From Achromobacter sp. Root83 (GTDB lineage: Bacteria; Pseudomonadota; Gammaproteobacteria; Burkholderiales; Burkholderiaceae_B), in contig NZ_LMIU01000022.1 in the NCBI RefSeq assembly GCF_001428845.1, forward strand, positions 431,029-495,028: a stretch of DNA of 64,000 nucleotides, in the 5' to 3' direction. The first letter of the stretch is position 1; every line of letters begins with the position of its first letter. Below are positions 8,843 to 17,871 of this stretch, piece after piece. The notes under the pieces are model-generated. The model did no database searches. It was not told where the DNA came from and worked only from the letters and a program-made list of their open reading frames with translations. Made by a program: the position numbers and the translations under genes.

Positions 8843-9628
8843 TTACGCGCGGGCCGCGCCCAGCCACCGCAACCCGGCCGACGTGGAACCGGCCGGCCGG
8901 TACTCGCAACCGATCCAGCCGCCGTACCGCAGTTCGCGCAGCACGTTGAACACCCAGCCGTAATCCAGTTCGCCCCGGTCCGGTTCCTGGCGCAGGGGCA
9001 CGCCGGCGATCTGCACATGGCCGACCCGGCCGGTGGGCAGATACTGCCTGAGCTTCATCGTGACATCGCCCTCGACGATCTGGCAGTGGTACAGATCCAT
9101 CTGGACTTTCAGGTTGGGCGCGTTGACGGCCTGCACGATGGCATGCGCGTCGTCCTGGCGGTTCAGGAAATAGCCCGGGATGTCGCGGGTATTGATGGGT
9201 TCGATCAGCAGGGTGACCCCGGCCGAGCGCGCCTCTCGGGCCGCCCAGTCCAGGTTGTCTTGATAGCAGTCCAGCATCGACTGGCGCGACGCGCCCGGCG
9301 GGACCAGGCCAGCCATCACGTGAACATTGGCGCAGGACAGCGCCGTGGCATACGACAGCGCCTGTTCGATGCCCGCCTGGAATTCGGCCTGCCGGCCCGG
9401 CAGAGCCGCCAGGCCGCGCTCGCCTTGCGTGGTGATGCCGGGCGGCGCATTGAAAAGCACCTGCGCCACGCCGGCGGCGTCCATGCGCTCGCGCACGAAG
9501 GCAGCCGGGGCTTCGTAGGGAAACATGCATTCCACGCCCGCATAACCGTCCGCGGCGGCCGCCGCATAGCGGTCCAGGAACGCATGTTCCGTGTACATCA
9601 TCGACAGATTGGCGGCGAACTTCAGCAT
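8843..9628 (-). CDS. Hydroxypyruvate isomerase / 2-oxo-tetronate isomerase paralogue (solitary)
   Basis: A 261-residue TIM-barrel protein of the xylose isomerase-like/Hyi-OtnI family. It shares long blocks with OtnI at 25271: [47 protein letters not shown] and [11 protein letters not shown]. Conserved acidic and histidine residues (IEPIN, YHCQ, CEYRP) are the expected metal and substrate ligands. I chose ATG 9628 because a good AGGAG ribosome binding site precedes it; an earlier in-frame start adds six codons. Unlike the second copy it stands outside the erythronate/threonate operon, so it may act on hydroxypyruvate or another 2-oxo-tetronate. Confidence 0.88.
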   Translation of the reverse strand: MLKFAANLSMMYTEHAFLDRYAAAAADGYAGVECMFPYEAPAAFVRERMDAAGVAQVLFNAPPGITTQGERGLAALPGRQAEFQAGIEQALSYATALSCANVHVMAGLVPPGASRQSMLDCYQDNLDWAAREARSAGVTLLIEPINTRDIPGYFLNRQDDAHAIVQAVNAPNLKVQMDLYHCQIVEGDVTMKLRQYLPTGRVGHVQIAGVPLRQEPDRGELDYGWVFNVLRELRYGGWIGCEYRPAGSTSAGLRWLGAARA

Positions 9629-9709
9629 GGCGGGCTCCTGGCGCATTCAGCCGCCGCCAGCGGCGGCATCCGGGAAAAATATCACAGCCCGGCGCCGCCC
9701 CCAACAAGA

Positions 9710-11821
9710 TCAGTACGTCATGCGCACGCCCAGCAGGACACTGCGGCCGGGCAGCGGCGCCACTGACGAAATGAACGACGCATGGTTGTACGCCAGCTTG
9801 TTCAGCAGGTTGGTGCCGCGCAGGAAGACCTCATAGCCGGTCGCGCCGTACTGGCCGCGATAGGCCACGACGGCGTTGACCATGTTGTAGCCCGGCGTGC
9901 TTTCCTCGTAGGCGGCGATGTCCTTCTGCGCGAACACGCGCGCGTATTCGACGCCGCCCGACCACTGCTCCCACGTCACGTTGCCGCGGACGCCCGCGCG
10001 GCCGGCCGGGATGCGCGGCAGATTGCCGTCGCCGCCCGTCAGCTTGCCGCGCACGTAGTCCCCGAACAACGCTGCCGAGAACACAGGGGTGAACTGGTGC
10101 CGCAGCTCGCCTTCCACGCCCGTGAATTCCGCATCGCGTTGCGTGTACTCGATCAGACGGAAGTTCTCGTAGCGGTCCAGCGTGTTGGCGTAGATGTAGT
10201 TCTTCACGCGGTTGTGGAACACGCTGGCGGAGAACGTGGTGTCGCCCGAGTGCTTGCGCAACGTCAGATCGATGTTGTGCGAGGTTTCGCGGGTCAGGTC
10301 CGGGTTGCCCAGTTCATACGTATTGGTGGCCAGATGGACACCGTCCGCGTAAAGCTCCTGCGCGGTGGGCAGGCGCTGCGAACGCGACAGCGACAGGGCC
10401 ACCGAATATTGCGGTGCGAAGTCCCAGATGGCCGCGGCCGACAGGGAGGTACCCGACATGCTGTTGCGCGGATCGCCGCCCGACGGCGAAATGCGCTGCC
10501 AGTCCTGGCGCGCGCCCACTTCAAAGCGCCAGTCCTTCAACTGGTATTCCTCCAGCACGAACAGCCCGTTCGAGCGCGTCTTGCTGCGCGGCAGGAACGC
10601 CTCTTCGCCGTCGGCGCGGAAGTCGCTGTACGCATTCTGCAAGCCGATCACGCCCCGCCAGCCCGCGATGGGCTTGTGCTGCAACTCCACGCGCAGGTCG
10701 TAACCCTTGTTCTTGAAGCGCGTGCCGACCTCGCCGCCCTCGATCTCATCGTGCTGGTAGTCGGTCAACCCGCCGCGGATGCGGATCTTCTCGAATCCGG
10801 CGAACGGATCCTGGTATTCGGCGCGCAGGTCCATGCGGTTGCTGCGCAGCTTCACATAGGGCACGCCGCCATGTTCATGCTCGTGGTCGTGGCCCTCTTC
10901 CTCGCCTTCGTGATCGTGATCGTGCCCGCCGCAATGCAGATGCGTGCCGTGCGGGTGGCAGCCTTCGTATTCATGGTTATGTCCGGGCAGGCCATACTCG
11001 CTTTCCAGATGCGTGAAAGCCAGACCGACGTACCCGCGCGGCGTGATCCACGACATGCCCACCGAACCCTGCGACGATTCGCTGTAGGAGCCTTCGAGCT
11101 TGCCACCCGGCCAATCGGGCACGTCGTAATCACTGGTGCGGCGCTTCATGCCTTCCACGCGTACCGCGAACCCGCCTTCACCGGCCGTGATGCCGACCGC
11201 CCCGGCGCGCTCCTTGGTGCCCGTCGCGCCGCGCAGCTCCGCCTCCGCCGCGATGCCCTTCTCCGGCACTTCGGTCGGGATCTTCTTGTCCACCACGTTG
11301 ACCACACCGCCGATCGCGCCGCCGCCGTACAGCAAGGTGGCGGGGCCGCGCAGCACTTCGATGCGTTCGGCCAGCAGCGGCTCGACCGTCACCGCGTGAT
11401 CGGGAGAAATCCCCGACGCGTCCATCACTTCGGAGCCGTCCGACAGCACCTTCACGCGCGGCGCGGTCTGGCCACGTATCACCGGCCGGCTGGCGCCGCC
11501 GCCGAAGGTGTCGCTGTTGACGCCGGGCAGATTCTTGAGCGTCTCGCCCAGCGTACCGCTGCGTTGCTCGATCAGCGCGTCGCCTTCCAGCACCGACGCC
11601 GGCGACGTGGTGCTGTTCAGGTCCAGGCCCAGGGCGGTGGCCGACACCGTTATCGGCGCCACCGTCCTGGCCTGCATCGACTCCGCCTCGGTCTCGGCCT
11701 GCGCGACGGGCGCCACCAGCATCAATGAGCACACCAGGGGTTTCAAGGTGGCCCGCCGATTTACCCGTCTGGAAATTGGCCTGCCGCTTTCTCTCTTGAT
11801 CCCCAGCTTCTTGCCATTCAT
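9710..11821 (-). CDS. TonB-dependent outer-membrane receptor, ZnuD-like, with His-rich loop
   Basis: A 703-residue outer-membrane receptor. A signal peptide ends near APVAQA, followed by a TonB-box-like segment (APITVSA), a plug domain (about 45-160: GETLKNLPGVNSDTFGGG, VEVLRGPATLLYGGGAIGG-type motif) and a 22-strand barrel ending in aromatic Tyr (VRMTY). An extracellular loop at about residues 279-320 carries 13 histidines plus acidic residues and two cysteines. This is typical of zinc receptors such as Neisseria ZnuD. A long perfect inverted repeat resembling Zur sites lies 15 bp upstream of the ATG. I chose start 11821 (MNGKKLG) because a signal peptide follows it and GAGAACGA lies upstream. 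Zinc uptake is inferred from the loop and operator. Confidence 0.92.
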   Translation of the reverse strand: MNGKKLGIKRESGRPISRRVNRRATLKPLVCSLMLVAPVAQAETEAESMQARTVAPITVSATALGLDLNSTTSPASVLEGDALIEQRSGTLGETLKNLPGVNSDTFGGGASRPVIRGQTAPRVKVLSDGSEVMDASGISPDHAVTVEPLLAERIEVLRGPATLLYGGGAIGGVVNVVDKKIPTEVPEKGIAAEAELRGATGTKERAGAVGITAGEGGFAVRVEGMKRRTSDYDVPDWPGGKLEGSYSESSQGSVGMSWITPRGYVGLAFTHLESEYGLPGHNHEYEGCHPHGTHLHCGGHDHDHEGEEEGHDHEHEHGGVPYVKLRSNRMDLRAEYQDPFAGFEKIRIRGGLTDYQHDEIEGGEVGTRFKNKGYDLRVELQHKPIAGWRGVIGLQNAYSDFRADGEEAFLPRSKTRSNGLFVLEEYQLKDWRFEVGARQDWQRISPSGGDPRNSMSGTSLSAAAIWDFAPQYSVALSLSRSQRLPTAQELYADGVHLATNTYELGNPDLTRETSHNIDLTLRKHSGDTTFSASVFHNRVKNYIYANTLDRYENFRLIEYTQRDAEFTGVEGELRHQFTPVFSAALFGDYVRGKLTGGDGNLPRIPAGRAGVRGNVTWEQWSGGVEYARVFAQKDIAAYEESTPGYNMVNAVVAYRGQYGATGYEVFLRGTNLLNKLAYNHASFISSVAPLPGRSVLLGVRMTY

Positions 11822-11835
11822 GTTCGTTCTCTCGG

Positions 11836-11875
11836 ATGTTATATCATTACAAATAAGTAACGAATGATATAACAT
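11836..11875 (-). promoter_or_regulatory. Zur-like operator of the TonB receptor gene
   Basis: Perfect 13-bp inverted repeat ATGTTATATCATT ... AATGATATAACAT (11836-11848 and 11863-11875), separated by 14 bp. Each arm starts with the TGTTATA half-site found in proteobacterial Zur boxes, so this could be two facing Zur sites. It lies directly in front of the receptor start codon and would block its promoter when zinc is replete. Zur as the binder is inferred from the half-site and the receptor type. Confidence 0.75.
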
Positions 11876-11948
11876 TTCAGAACTGACACAAGAGGCGGTG
11901 CGACAGGGAGCGGGCCAGAGTCGGCCCGCGAGATCGACTCAGCAAGGC

Positions 11949-11978
11949 GGGGGGCCGCCCAGACTGGCGGCTCCCCCC
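11949..11978 (-). terminator. GC-rich hairpin at the end of the ABC/amidohydrolase operon
   Basis: The inverted repeat GGGGGGCCGCC / GGCGGCTCCCCCC with a 6-nt loop lies immediately after the stop of the solute-binding protein gene (read on the minus strand). It has no clear U-tract, so intrinsic termination is uncertain. It may instead stabilise the operon's 3' end. Confidence 0.45.
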
Positions 11979-11979
11979 A

Positions 11980-13029
11980 TCACCCAGCCTTGAATTCCTT
12001 GTTCCAGAACTCCAGGATGTCCGCCTTTTTTTCGGTCAGCCCCTTCAGGTCGTAGGCATGCAGAAGCTTGACCTCCGCTTCCGAGAAGCCCACGCGCTTC
12101 AGCGGTTCCGGCAGGGACGCATTGGTGACGGTCGGCGCGTAGCCCATCTTCTCGGCGAAGCCGATCTGGCCTTGCGGGTCGAGCATGGCATTCAGATAGG
12201 CCCAGGCCGCGTCCTTGTTGCGGCTGTTCTTGGCCACGGCGGCCTCGAACGACACCGGCACCGAGCCTTCCTTGGGGATCACAAAGCCCAGGGGCAGGCC
12301 GCTGTCCTTCCATTGCAGCGCGCGCGCCTTCCACATGCATGCAATCGCGATCTCGCCCGACTTGAAGGCCGCCGCCACCGCTTCGTTGGACGGATAGATG
12401 CGCGGGGCGTTGGGTTTGAGCTTGGCAAGAAAGCGTTTGCCGCCCTCGAAGTCCTTTGTGTTGCCGCCCGCACCCAGGCCGACGAAGACGGCGTTGTACA
12501 GATACAGGATGTCCGAAAACCCCACCTGCCCCTTCCACTTCGGATCCAGCAGCACCTCCAGCGAATCGGGCGGGGTGGGGAATTTCTCGGTGTTGTAAAC
12601 CAGGGTCATGGCGCTGAAGATGTGCGGAATCGAGTACGGCGTCTTCAGCGCCGGAATGGCGTGCGCCAGATTGGGCAGCTTCTTGGCGTCCACGGGTTCC
12701 AGCGTTCCCGAGCGTTCGGCGTCATACATGTCGACCTCGCCCAGCAGCGCCACGTCCATGCTGCCGCGGCGCGAGTTCTTTTCGGCGCGCAGCTTGGTGA
12801 CGCGGCCCACGGCGTTGCCGGTGTCGTACACCACCTTGACGTCCTGCTTGGCGACGATGGGGTTGATGATCTGTTGCAGCAGGTTCTGGTAATCACCGCC
12901 CCAGGTGCCCACCACGATTTCTTTTTCCGCCGCGTTCGCCATGCCCGGCACCCAACCCAGGGCGGGAGCCAAAGCCAGGCCGGAGGCCGTCTTGATGAAA
13001 CCACGGCGAGTCAGGTTTTTCTCTTGCAT
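11980..13029 (-). CDS. ABC transporter solute-binding protein, polyamine (PotD)-type, Tat-exported
   Basis: A 349-residue periplasmic binding protein. The N-terminus has a twin-arginine signal (LTRRGFIKTA) and a cleavage region ending ANA-AEKE. The mature protein begins IVVGTWGGDYQNLL, typical of the PotD/AfuA-like group, with further landmarks FSAMTLVYNTEKF and DILYLYNAVF. It is the last gene of a minus-strand operon with two permeases, an ATPase, two amidohydrolases and a GTPase. The ligand cannot be read from sequence. The partner hydrolases suggest an amide- or peptide-like compound. ATG 13029 gives a proper signal peptide; upstream extension is an overlap artefact. Confidence 0.92.
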   Translation of the reverse strand: MQEKNLTRRGFIKTASGLALAPALGWVPGMANAAEKEIVVGTWGGDYQNLLQQIINPIVAKQDVKVVYDTGNAVGRVTKLRAEKNSRRGSMDVALLGEVDMYDAERSGTLEPVDAKKLPNLAHAIPALKTPYSIPHIFSAMTLVYNTEKFPTPPDSLEVLLDPKWKGQVGFSDILYLYNAVFVGLGAGGNTKDFEGGKRFLAKLKPNAPRIYPSNEAVAAAFKSGEIAIACMWKARALQWKDSGLPLGFVIPKEGSVPVSFEAAVAKNSRNKDAAWAYLNAMLDPQGQIGFAEKMGYAPTVTNASLPEPLKRVGFSEAEVKLLHAYDLKGLTEKKADILEFWNKEFKAG

Positions 13030-13061
13030 AGCAACCTCGTGTCGTAGGGGGGTAAAAGGGT

Positions 13062-14039
13062 TCAGGCCAGCAGCTCCACCGGCGCGTCGGGCACGGACGC
13101 CCGGATCTCGTCGGCTTCGATATCGCGGGCGATCACGATGATGGCGTCGCGCGCATCGGGCTGGCGAGTCAGCCGCTGCGGCGCGCTGAAGGTCGTGCCG
13201 ACGGACTGGATCAATATGGGTTCCGCGCATTCGCGCACACGCACCACGGCCTTCACGCGCAGCAGGCGTTCGCCGCAAAGCCCGGCCAGGTTATCCAGCC
13301 ATTCTGAAAAATCCGTCCAGCTTATGCCGGTGCGCGCACGGGCCGCCATGACCCGGATGCGCGGATGCGCAGCGCCCTGCCCGCCCGCCGCCAGCACGCG
13401 CGCGGCCAGGTCCGCCAGGTCCGTCACGCCTAGAGCCGGGGCGAATGCTGCCTGCACGGCGCGTCCGCGGTCCAGCTCGGCCACCACCTCCGCCAGGGGA
13501 TTCAACCCCGCGGCACGCGCGGCGCGCACGTCCAATCCGCCAGGCGGCAGCAGATCGGTCTTGGTCAGCACAATGCGATGGGCGGCGCCAAACTGCGCCA
13601 TGGCCTCGTCCATGCCGGCCAGCGCCTCGACGTCGCGCGCGCAGTCGTCCGTGCAGACCACCGTGAGCCGCAAGCCCCGGCTGGCCAGCTCGGGATCCGC
13701 CAGCGACGCGATGACAGGGCCGGGCCGCGACAAGCCGCTGCATTCCAGGATGACGCGCGCGAGCGGTCCCGCGCCTTCCGGCCGGGGCGCGTCCAACAGC
13801 ACGCTGAGCGTATGGACCAGATCGCTGCGTAGCGAGCAGCAGACGCAGCCATTGGCCATCAAGGTCATCGGCACGTTGCCGCTGTCGTTGGCGACGATGG
13901 CGCCGTCGACGCCAACCTCGCCCGCCTCGTTGACGATCACGCCCGTGTCGGCCGACGCCGGATCGCGCAGGTAATCCACCAGCAGCGTGGTCTTGCCGCT
14001 GCCCAGGAACCCGCAGAGCAGGAACAGGTCGATGGCCAT
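13062..14039 (-). CDS. COG0523 (G3E) GTPase, putative metal chaperone
   Basis: A 325-residue P-loop GTPase of the CobW/COG0523 group. The N-terminus has Walker A GFLGSGKTT (residues 9-17), the NEAGEVGVDG switch region, the family metal-binding motif GCVCC (about residues 62-66), ECSGLSRPGPV and the guanine-specificity motif LTKTDLL. A C-terminal CobW domain (about 230-320) follows. Family members deliver zinc, cobalt or iron to target enzymes. The start lies 1 bp after the stop of the upstream amidohydrolase, so the two are tightly coupled. Supplying metal to the two amidohydrolases of the operon is a plausible but untested role. Confidence 0.9.
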   Translation of the reverse strand: MAIDLFLLCGFLGSGKTTLLVDYLRDPASADTGVIVNEAGEVGVDGAIVANDSGNVPMTLMANGCVCCSLRSDLVHTLSVLLDAPRPEGAGPLARVILECSGLSRPGPVIASLADPELASRGLRLTVVCTDDCARDVEALAGMDEAMAQFGAAHRIVLTKTDLLPPGGLDVRAARAAGLNPLAEVVAELDRGRAVQAAFAPALGVTDLADLAARVLAAGGQGAAHPRIRVMAARARTGISWTDFSEWLDNLAGLCGERLLRVKAVVRVRECAEPILIQSVGTTFSAPQRLTRQPDARDAIIVIARDIEADEIRASVPDAPVELLA

Positions 14040-14040
14040 G

Positions 14041-15699
14041 TCAGGACGCATCCCCGCCGCTGTCGCAGGGAGACCCCGCGGGCGCTCCCCCAAGGGGCGG
14101 CCGCTCGCCGTCCGGGTCGTCCGCCCAACTATCCTTGACCATGGCGCGCACATCCGCCAACAGCTCGGCGGTGTCGTACACCACGCCGGACTTGATCGTG
14201 GTGCGCAGGCAGCGCTTCCATTCCACCTTGGCCGTGTCGTCGTTCAAGCGCATGGCGCCGGTGCCGAACAGCAGCTTGAAGTCGGTCAGGGGATTCTGGT
14301 CGTGGATCAGCAGGTCGGCGCGTTTCTGCACATCGATGGAGCCGGTATCGTCATCGATGCCCAGCAGCGCCGCGCTCTGGGAGGTGGCCGCGCGCAGCAC
14401 TTCAATGGGATGAAAACCCGCCTCCTGCAGCAGCTCCAGCTCGCGGATGAAGCCAAACCCGTAGATCTGGAAGATGAAGCCCGAATCGCTGCCGGCGCAA
14501 ACACGGCCGCCCAGGTTTTTATATTCGTTGATGAATTGCATCCACAGCCGGTAGTTCTGCTTCCACTCGATCTCGTTGGTGGTGCTCCAGCGGTACCAGT
14601 AGGCGCCATGGCCGCCGCGTTGCGGCTGGAAGTACTTCCACACCGCCTTCCAGGTGTAGTCGTCGTGCCAGTCCGCGCGGCGCGCCCGCATCAGGTCGCG
14701 GTTGGCGTCGTAGATGTTGAAGGTGGGCACGAAGGTGTGGCCCAGTTCAAGGAACTGGTCCATGACCTGGCGCCACTTGGCCGACCCGGGCTGCGCGGCC
14801 TGCATGAAGGTCTGGCCCGCCGCCGCGAAGCGGTAGTACTCGTCGCTGTAGTTGTAGTCGGTGGGAAAGGACTGCACCACGCGGTCGTCGAACAGGGCCT
14901 CGGGCAATCCGTAGTAGTGCTCGGAACTGGTCAGCCCCCAGCGCGCGGATTTCAGCGCATTCACACGCGTCACCGCCATCTGCGCATGATGGCAGCCCGA
15001 GCGCAGGCCAAGTTGCGACGCTTCGTCCAGCGCGGCTTCCATGATGGCCGGCGGCGCACCGAAGAATTTGATGCCGTCCGCGCCGCGCGCCGCCAGCTTG
15101 CGCACCCACTCCCGTCCCTGCTCCGGGGTATGGATCGTCTTGACCCGGTCGTTGACGGCGGGGAACACCGAATGCACCACCATGCGCGGCGCCGCGATCC
15201 TGTTGGCGGCGGCAAGTTCGCGTTGCTCCAGCGTCCAGCCCAGCCCGCCCATCGCGCCCATCTCGCGCACGGTGGTCACGCCATGCGCGAGCCAGAGCTT
15301 GTAGATGTAATCGGCCGGCGGCACGATGCCGCTCATGGCGTGGTACGGGGTACCGATGTGCGCGTGCGCATCCACGAAGCCGGGCGTCACGAACTTGCCG
15401 TGGCAATCGATCTCGTGGTCGCCCGGGCCTGGCCGGCGCTTGGCGTCGATGGCCTTGTGCGGCGTGCCCACGTTGACCAGGGCGGTGATCCGGTCGTTCT
15501 CGATCACGATATCCACCGGCCCCCAGGGCGGTGCGCCGGTGCCGTCGATGATGGTGGCGCCGCGCAGGATCAGCCGCGCGAACGGCCCTTGCCCCCGGTC
15601 CCGGTCCACGGGCGCGGAGGGCGGATGCCAGCCCTTGGCGGCGTTGACATCGCGCGATTCTTCGCCGACTTCCGATTGGGAAAACGTGGGATCGCTCAT
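14041..15699 (-). CDS. Metal-dependent amidohydrolase family protein (long form)
   Basis: A 552-residue amidohydrolase-superfamily enzyme. The N-terminal beta-sandwich (LILRGATIIDGTG, about residue 42) leads to the metal-binding HxH of GFVDAHAHIG (about residue 110). Further candidate ligands are SGCHHAQ, SSEHYYG and CAGSDSG, all in the expected order for the TIM barrel. The C-terminal sandwich contains KRADLLIHDQNPL. It is longer than the usual 400-450 residues, with an N-terminal extension of about 40 residues and a Trp/Tyr-rich insert at about 330-400 (YTWKAVWKYFQ, YWYRW). The substrate is unknown. It sits 5 bp after a second amidohydrolase and 1 bp before the GTPase. Confidence 0.88.
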   Translation of the reverse strand: MSDPTFSQSEVGEESRDVNAAKGWHPPSAPVDRDRGQGPFARLILRGATIIDGTGAPPWGPVDIVIENDRITALVNVGTPHKAIDAKRRPGPGDHEIDCHGKFVTPGFVDAHAHIGTPYHAMSGIVPPADYIYKLWLAHGVTTVREMGAMGGLGWTLEQRELAAANRIAAPRMVVHSVFPAVNDRVKTIHTPEQGREWVRKLAARGADGIKFFGAPPAIMEAALDEASQLGLRSGCHHAQMAVTRVNALKSARWGLTSSEHYYGLPEALFDDRVVQSFPTDYNYSDEYYRFAAAGQTFMQAAQPGSAKWRQVMDQFLELGHTFVPTFNIYDANRDLMRARRADWHDDYTWKAVWKYFQPQRGGHGAYWYRWSTTNEIEWKQNYRLWMQFINEYKNLGGRVCAGSDSGFIFQIYGFGFIRELELLQEAGFHPIEVLRAATSQSAALLGIDDDTGSIDVQKRADLLIHDQNPLTDFKLLFGTGAMRLNDDTAKVEWKRCLRTTIKSGVVYDTAELLADVRAMVKDSWADDPDGERPPLGGAPAGSPCDSGGDAS

Positions 15700-15704
15700 G
15701 GCGC

Positions 15705-16952
15705 CTACACCCCCATTGCGTTGTGTTCGATGACCCCGCCTTTCATGATCAGCGAGAGGTGTTCGCCCTGGCCCAGCAGGCAGGACAGATCGCGGTACGG
15801 ATTGCCATCCACCAGCAACACGTCGGCCAGCGCGCCCGGCTCGATGCGGCCAAGCTGGCCGACCTGGTTCAGGACCTCGGCGGCGGTGGTTGTCGCGCAC
15901 TGGATGACTTCCTGCGTGGACAGCACCTCGTTGCGGATGCGGAATTCATCGCTCTGCAGCCGCTGGGACGGGCCCAGCAGGTCGGAGCCGTAGCCTATCT
16001 TCACGCCGGCCTTTTTATAGATCTCCAGCGAATGCAGGCCCGCGGTGCGCACGGTGGCGATCTTCGCCACCGAATCCGGGGGCAGGCCGTAGTCAGCGCC
16101 TTCGTTGGCCAGCGCCTCGTAGGTGACCAGCGTGGGCACCACGAAGGCGCCCTTCTCGGCCATGAAGCGCGCCACGCGCTCATCGACCAGATTGCCGTGC
16201 TCGATCGTGCGCACGCCGTTGCGGATGGCGCGCTCGATCGCATCCGCCGTGTAGGAGTGCGCCATCACGTAGGTCTGGCGGCTGGCGGCCTCGTCGACGA
16301 TGACGCGGATCTCTTCTTCCGAGTAGCCAAACGATGCGATAGGGTCGGTGGGCGAAGCCACGCCGCCCGAAGCCATCATCTTGATCTGGTCCGCGCCCAT
16401 CTGCAGTTCCTGGCGCACGGCCTTGCGCACATCGTCGATGCCGTCCGCCACCCGGCCGATATCGCCGGCGCGGAAGCAGCAGCCGCAGAAGCTCATGGGA
16501 CGCAGATGATCCGAACGCGGGCGAGGATCGCCGTGGCCGCCCGTCTGGCTGATGGCGCGGCCCGATATGAACAGCCGAGGCCCCTGGACCGTGCCTTCAT
16601 TGACCGCGCATTTCAGGCCCCAGCCCGCGCCGCCGGCATCGCGCACGGTCGTGAAGCCCCGGCGCAGCATGGCCGCCATGATGGGCACCGCCCGCATCAT
16701 GACGAGCGCATCGGGCAGCACGCCCTGTGTGCTCAGGTTCAACTGGGTCGCCAGCACATGCACATGCAGGTCGATCAGGCCGGGCATCAGCGTGCGGCCC
16801 GCGGCGTCGATTACCCGGGCGGAGGCCGAGCTGATGGGTTTGTCCGACACTTCCCTGATGACGCCGTCCTCGACCAGGACATGGTGGCCCTCCAACAAGT
16901 CGGCCTGCAAGGGATCAAGCAGGTTTGCATTCTTGAACAGTACAGCAGCCAT
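15705..16952 (-). CDS. Amidohydrolase, Xaa-Pro/Xaa-Arg dipeptidase (prolidase-like) group
   Basis: A 415-residue metal-dependent hydrolase. Visible motifs are MPGLIDLHVHV (HxH), GADQIKMMASGG (lysine expected to be carbamylated), YVMAHSYTADA, TIEHGNLVDE and IGYGSDLLG (catalytic Asp). This pattern and length match amidohydrolases that cleave N-acyl or Xaa-Lys/Arg/Pro dipeptides and related amides. An unusual SFCGCCFRAGD segment gives three cysteines near residue 160. It lies between the permease and the long amidohydrolase in one operon. The substrate is inferred only at the level of amide or dipeptide. Confidence 0.88.
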   Translation of the reverse strand: MAAVLFKNANLLDPLQADLLEGHHVLVEDGVIREVSDKPISSASARVIDAAGRTLMPGLIDLHVHVLATQLNLSTQGVLPDALVMMRAVPIMAAMLRRGFTTVRDAGGAGWGLKCAVNEGTVQGPRLFISGRAISQTGGHGDPRPRSDHLRPMSFCGCCFRAGDIGRVADGIDDVRKAVRQELQMGADQIKMMASGGVASPTDPIASFGYSEEEIRVIVDEAASRQTYVMAHSYTADAIERAIRNGVRTIEHGNLVDERVARFMAEKGAFVVPTLVTYEALANEGADYGLPPDSVAKIATVRTAGLHSLEIYKKAGVKIGYGSDLLGPSQRLQSDEFRIRNEVLSTQEVIQCATTTAAEVLNQVGQLGRIEPGALADVLLVDGNPYRDLSCLLGQGEHLSLIMKGGVIEHNAMGV

Positions 16953-16979
16953 GAGGATTTCCTTGGAGTGTGACCGGGA

Positions 16980-17861
16980 TCAGGACGCCATGGTCTTGAT
17001 ATAGCGGCGGTGGATCAGCCAGTTTGAAATCAGGGCGATGACAAGCGTGCCGCAAACCAGAATGACGGCCAGCGCGGCGCCGAACGGCCAGTTCGAAGCC
17101 TTGGTGATCTGGTCGTACAGCGCGGGCGCCATCATGGTCAGGCCGGAACCGCCCAGCAGCACCGGCGTCGCGTAGGCATTCATGCAAAGAATGAACACCA
17201 GCATCGTGCCCGCCGCCACGCCGGGCGCGGCGATAGGCAGCACGATGCGTCGGAAGGTGGTGAAGAAGCTGGCGCCCACGTTGCGCGCGGCCTCTTCCAC
17301 CGACAGATCCATGCCTTCCAGCACGCTTTGCAACGTCAGGATCAGATAGGGCATGACCACGGCGGTGGTGCCGATGACGACCGCCGTGGGCGTATACATC
17401 AGCGTCAGCGGCTTGCCGATGATGCCCAGTCCCTGCAGCACGGCATTGACGACGCCGGCGTTGCCCAGCGCCACCATCCAGCCGGCCGCGCGCACCACGT
17501 TGCCCACCATCAGCGGAAAGACCAGCAGGATCACGAACAGGCTCTTGTACCGGCTTTGCGTGCGCGCAAGAAAGTACGCCACCGGGAAGCCCAGCACCAG
17601 GGCCAGCACGGTACACAGCGCCGCGATGCCGAGGGTGGTGAAGAAGATGTCGCGGTAGTAGGGGTCGCCGAAGAACTTGGCGTAATTGTCGAATGTGAAG
17701 GCGGTCTGCATCAGCTCCGCCGGGTCGAATTGATTGAAGCTGTAGCGCGCCAACTGAAGAATGGGGATCATGATGATCACCAGCACCACCAGGGACGCCG
17801 GAAACGCCAGCCCCGGCCCCAGCCAGCGGCTGGGGCGTCCGTCTTGTGTCGCGGTCGTCAT
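16980..17861 (-). CDS. ABC transporter permease, PotB-type
   Basis: A 293-residue inner-membrane permease with six predicted helices and the binding-protein-dependent transport (BPD) signature for coupling to the ATPase, EEAARNVGASFFTTFRRIVLPIA (about residues 190-212, EAA loop). The N-terminus has PASLVVLVIIMIPILQLARYSF. It pairs with the second permease at 18922. The ATG at 17861 follows the ATPase stop by 10 bp. The closest functional analogy is the spermidine/putrescine PotB subunit. Confidence 0.92.
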   Translation of the reverse strand: MTTATQDGRPSRWLGPGLAFPASLVVLVIIMIPILQLARYSFNQFDPAELMQTAFTFDNYAKFFGDPYYRDIFFTTLGIAALCTVLALVLGFPVAYFLARTQSRYKSLFVILLVFPLMVGNVVRAAGWMVALGNAGVVNAVLQGLGIIGKPLTLMYTPTAVVIGTTAVVMPYLILTLQSVLEGMDLSVEEAARNVGASFFTTFRRIVLPIAAPGVAAGTMLVFILCMNAYATPVLLGGSGLTMMAPALYDQITKASNWPFGAALAVILVCGTLVIALISNWLIHRRYIKTMAS

Positions 17862-17871
17862 CGCGGCGCTC

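Noticed and set aside
9782..11728. Very long open frame on the plus strand opposite the TonB receptor gene
   Set aside because: High GC makes the antisense strand of real genes stay open. The protein is rich in Arg, Ala, His and Gln with no family resemblance, while the minus strand encodes a clear receptor. The same applies to the long frames opposite hemA, the amidohydrolases and thiC.
13987..15993. Open frame of more than 600 codons on the plus strand through the GTPase/amidohydrolase junction
   Set aside because: It crosses the boundary of two well-supported minus-strand genes and has biased composition; it is an antisense shadow.
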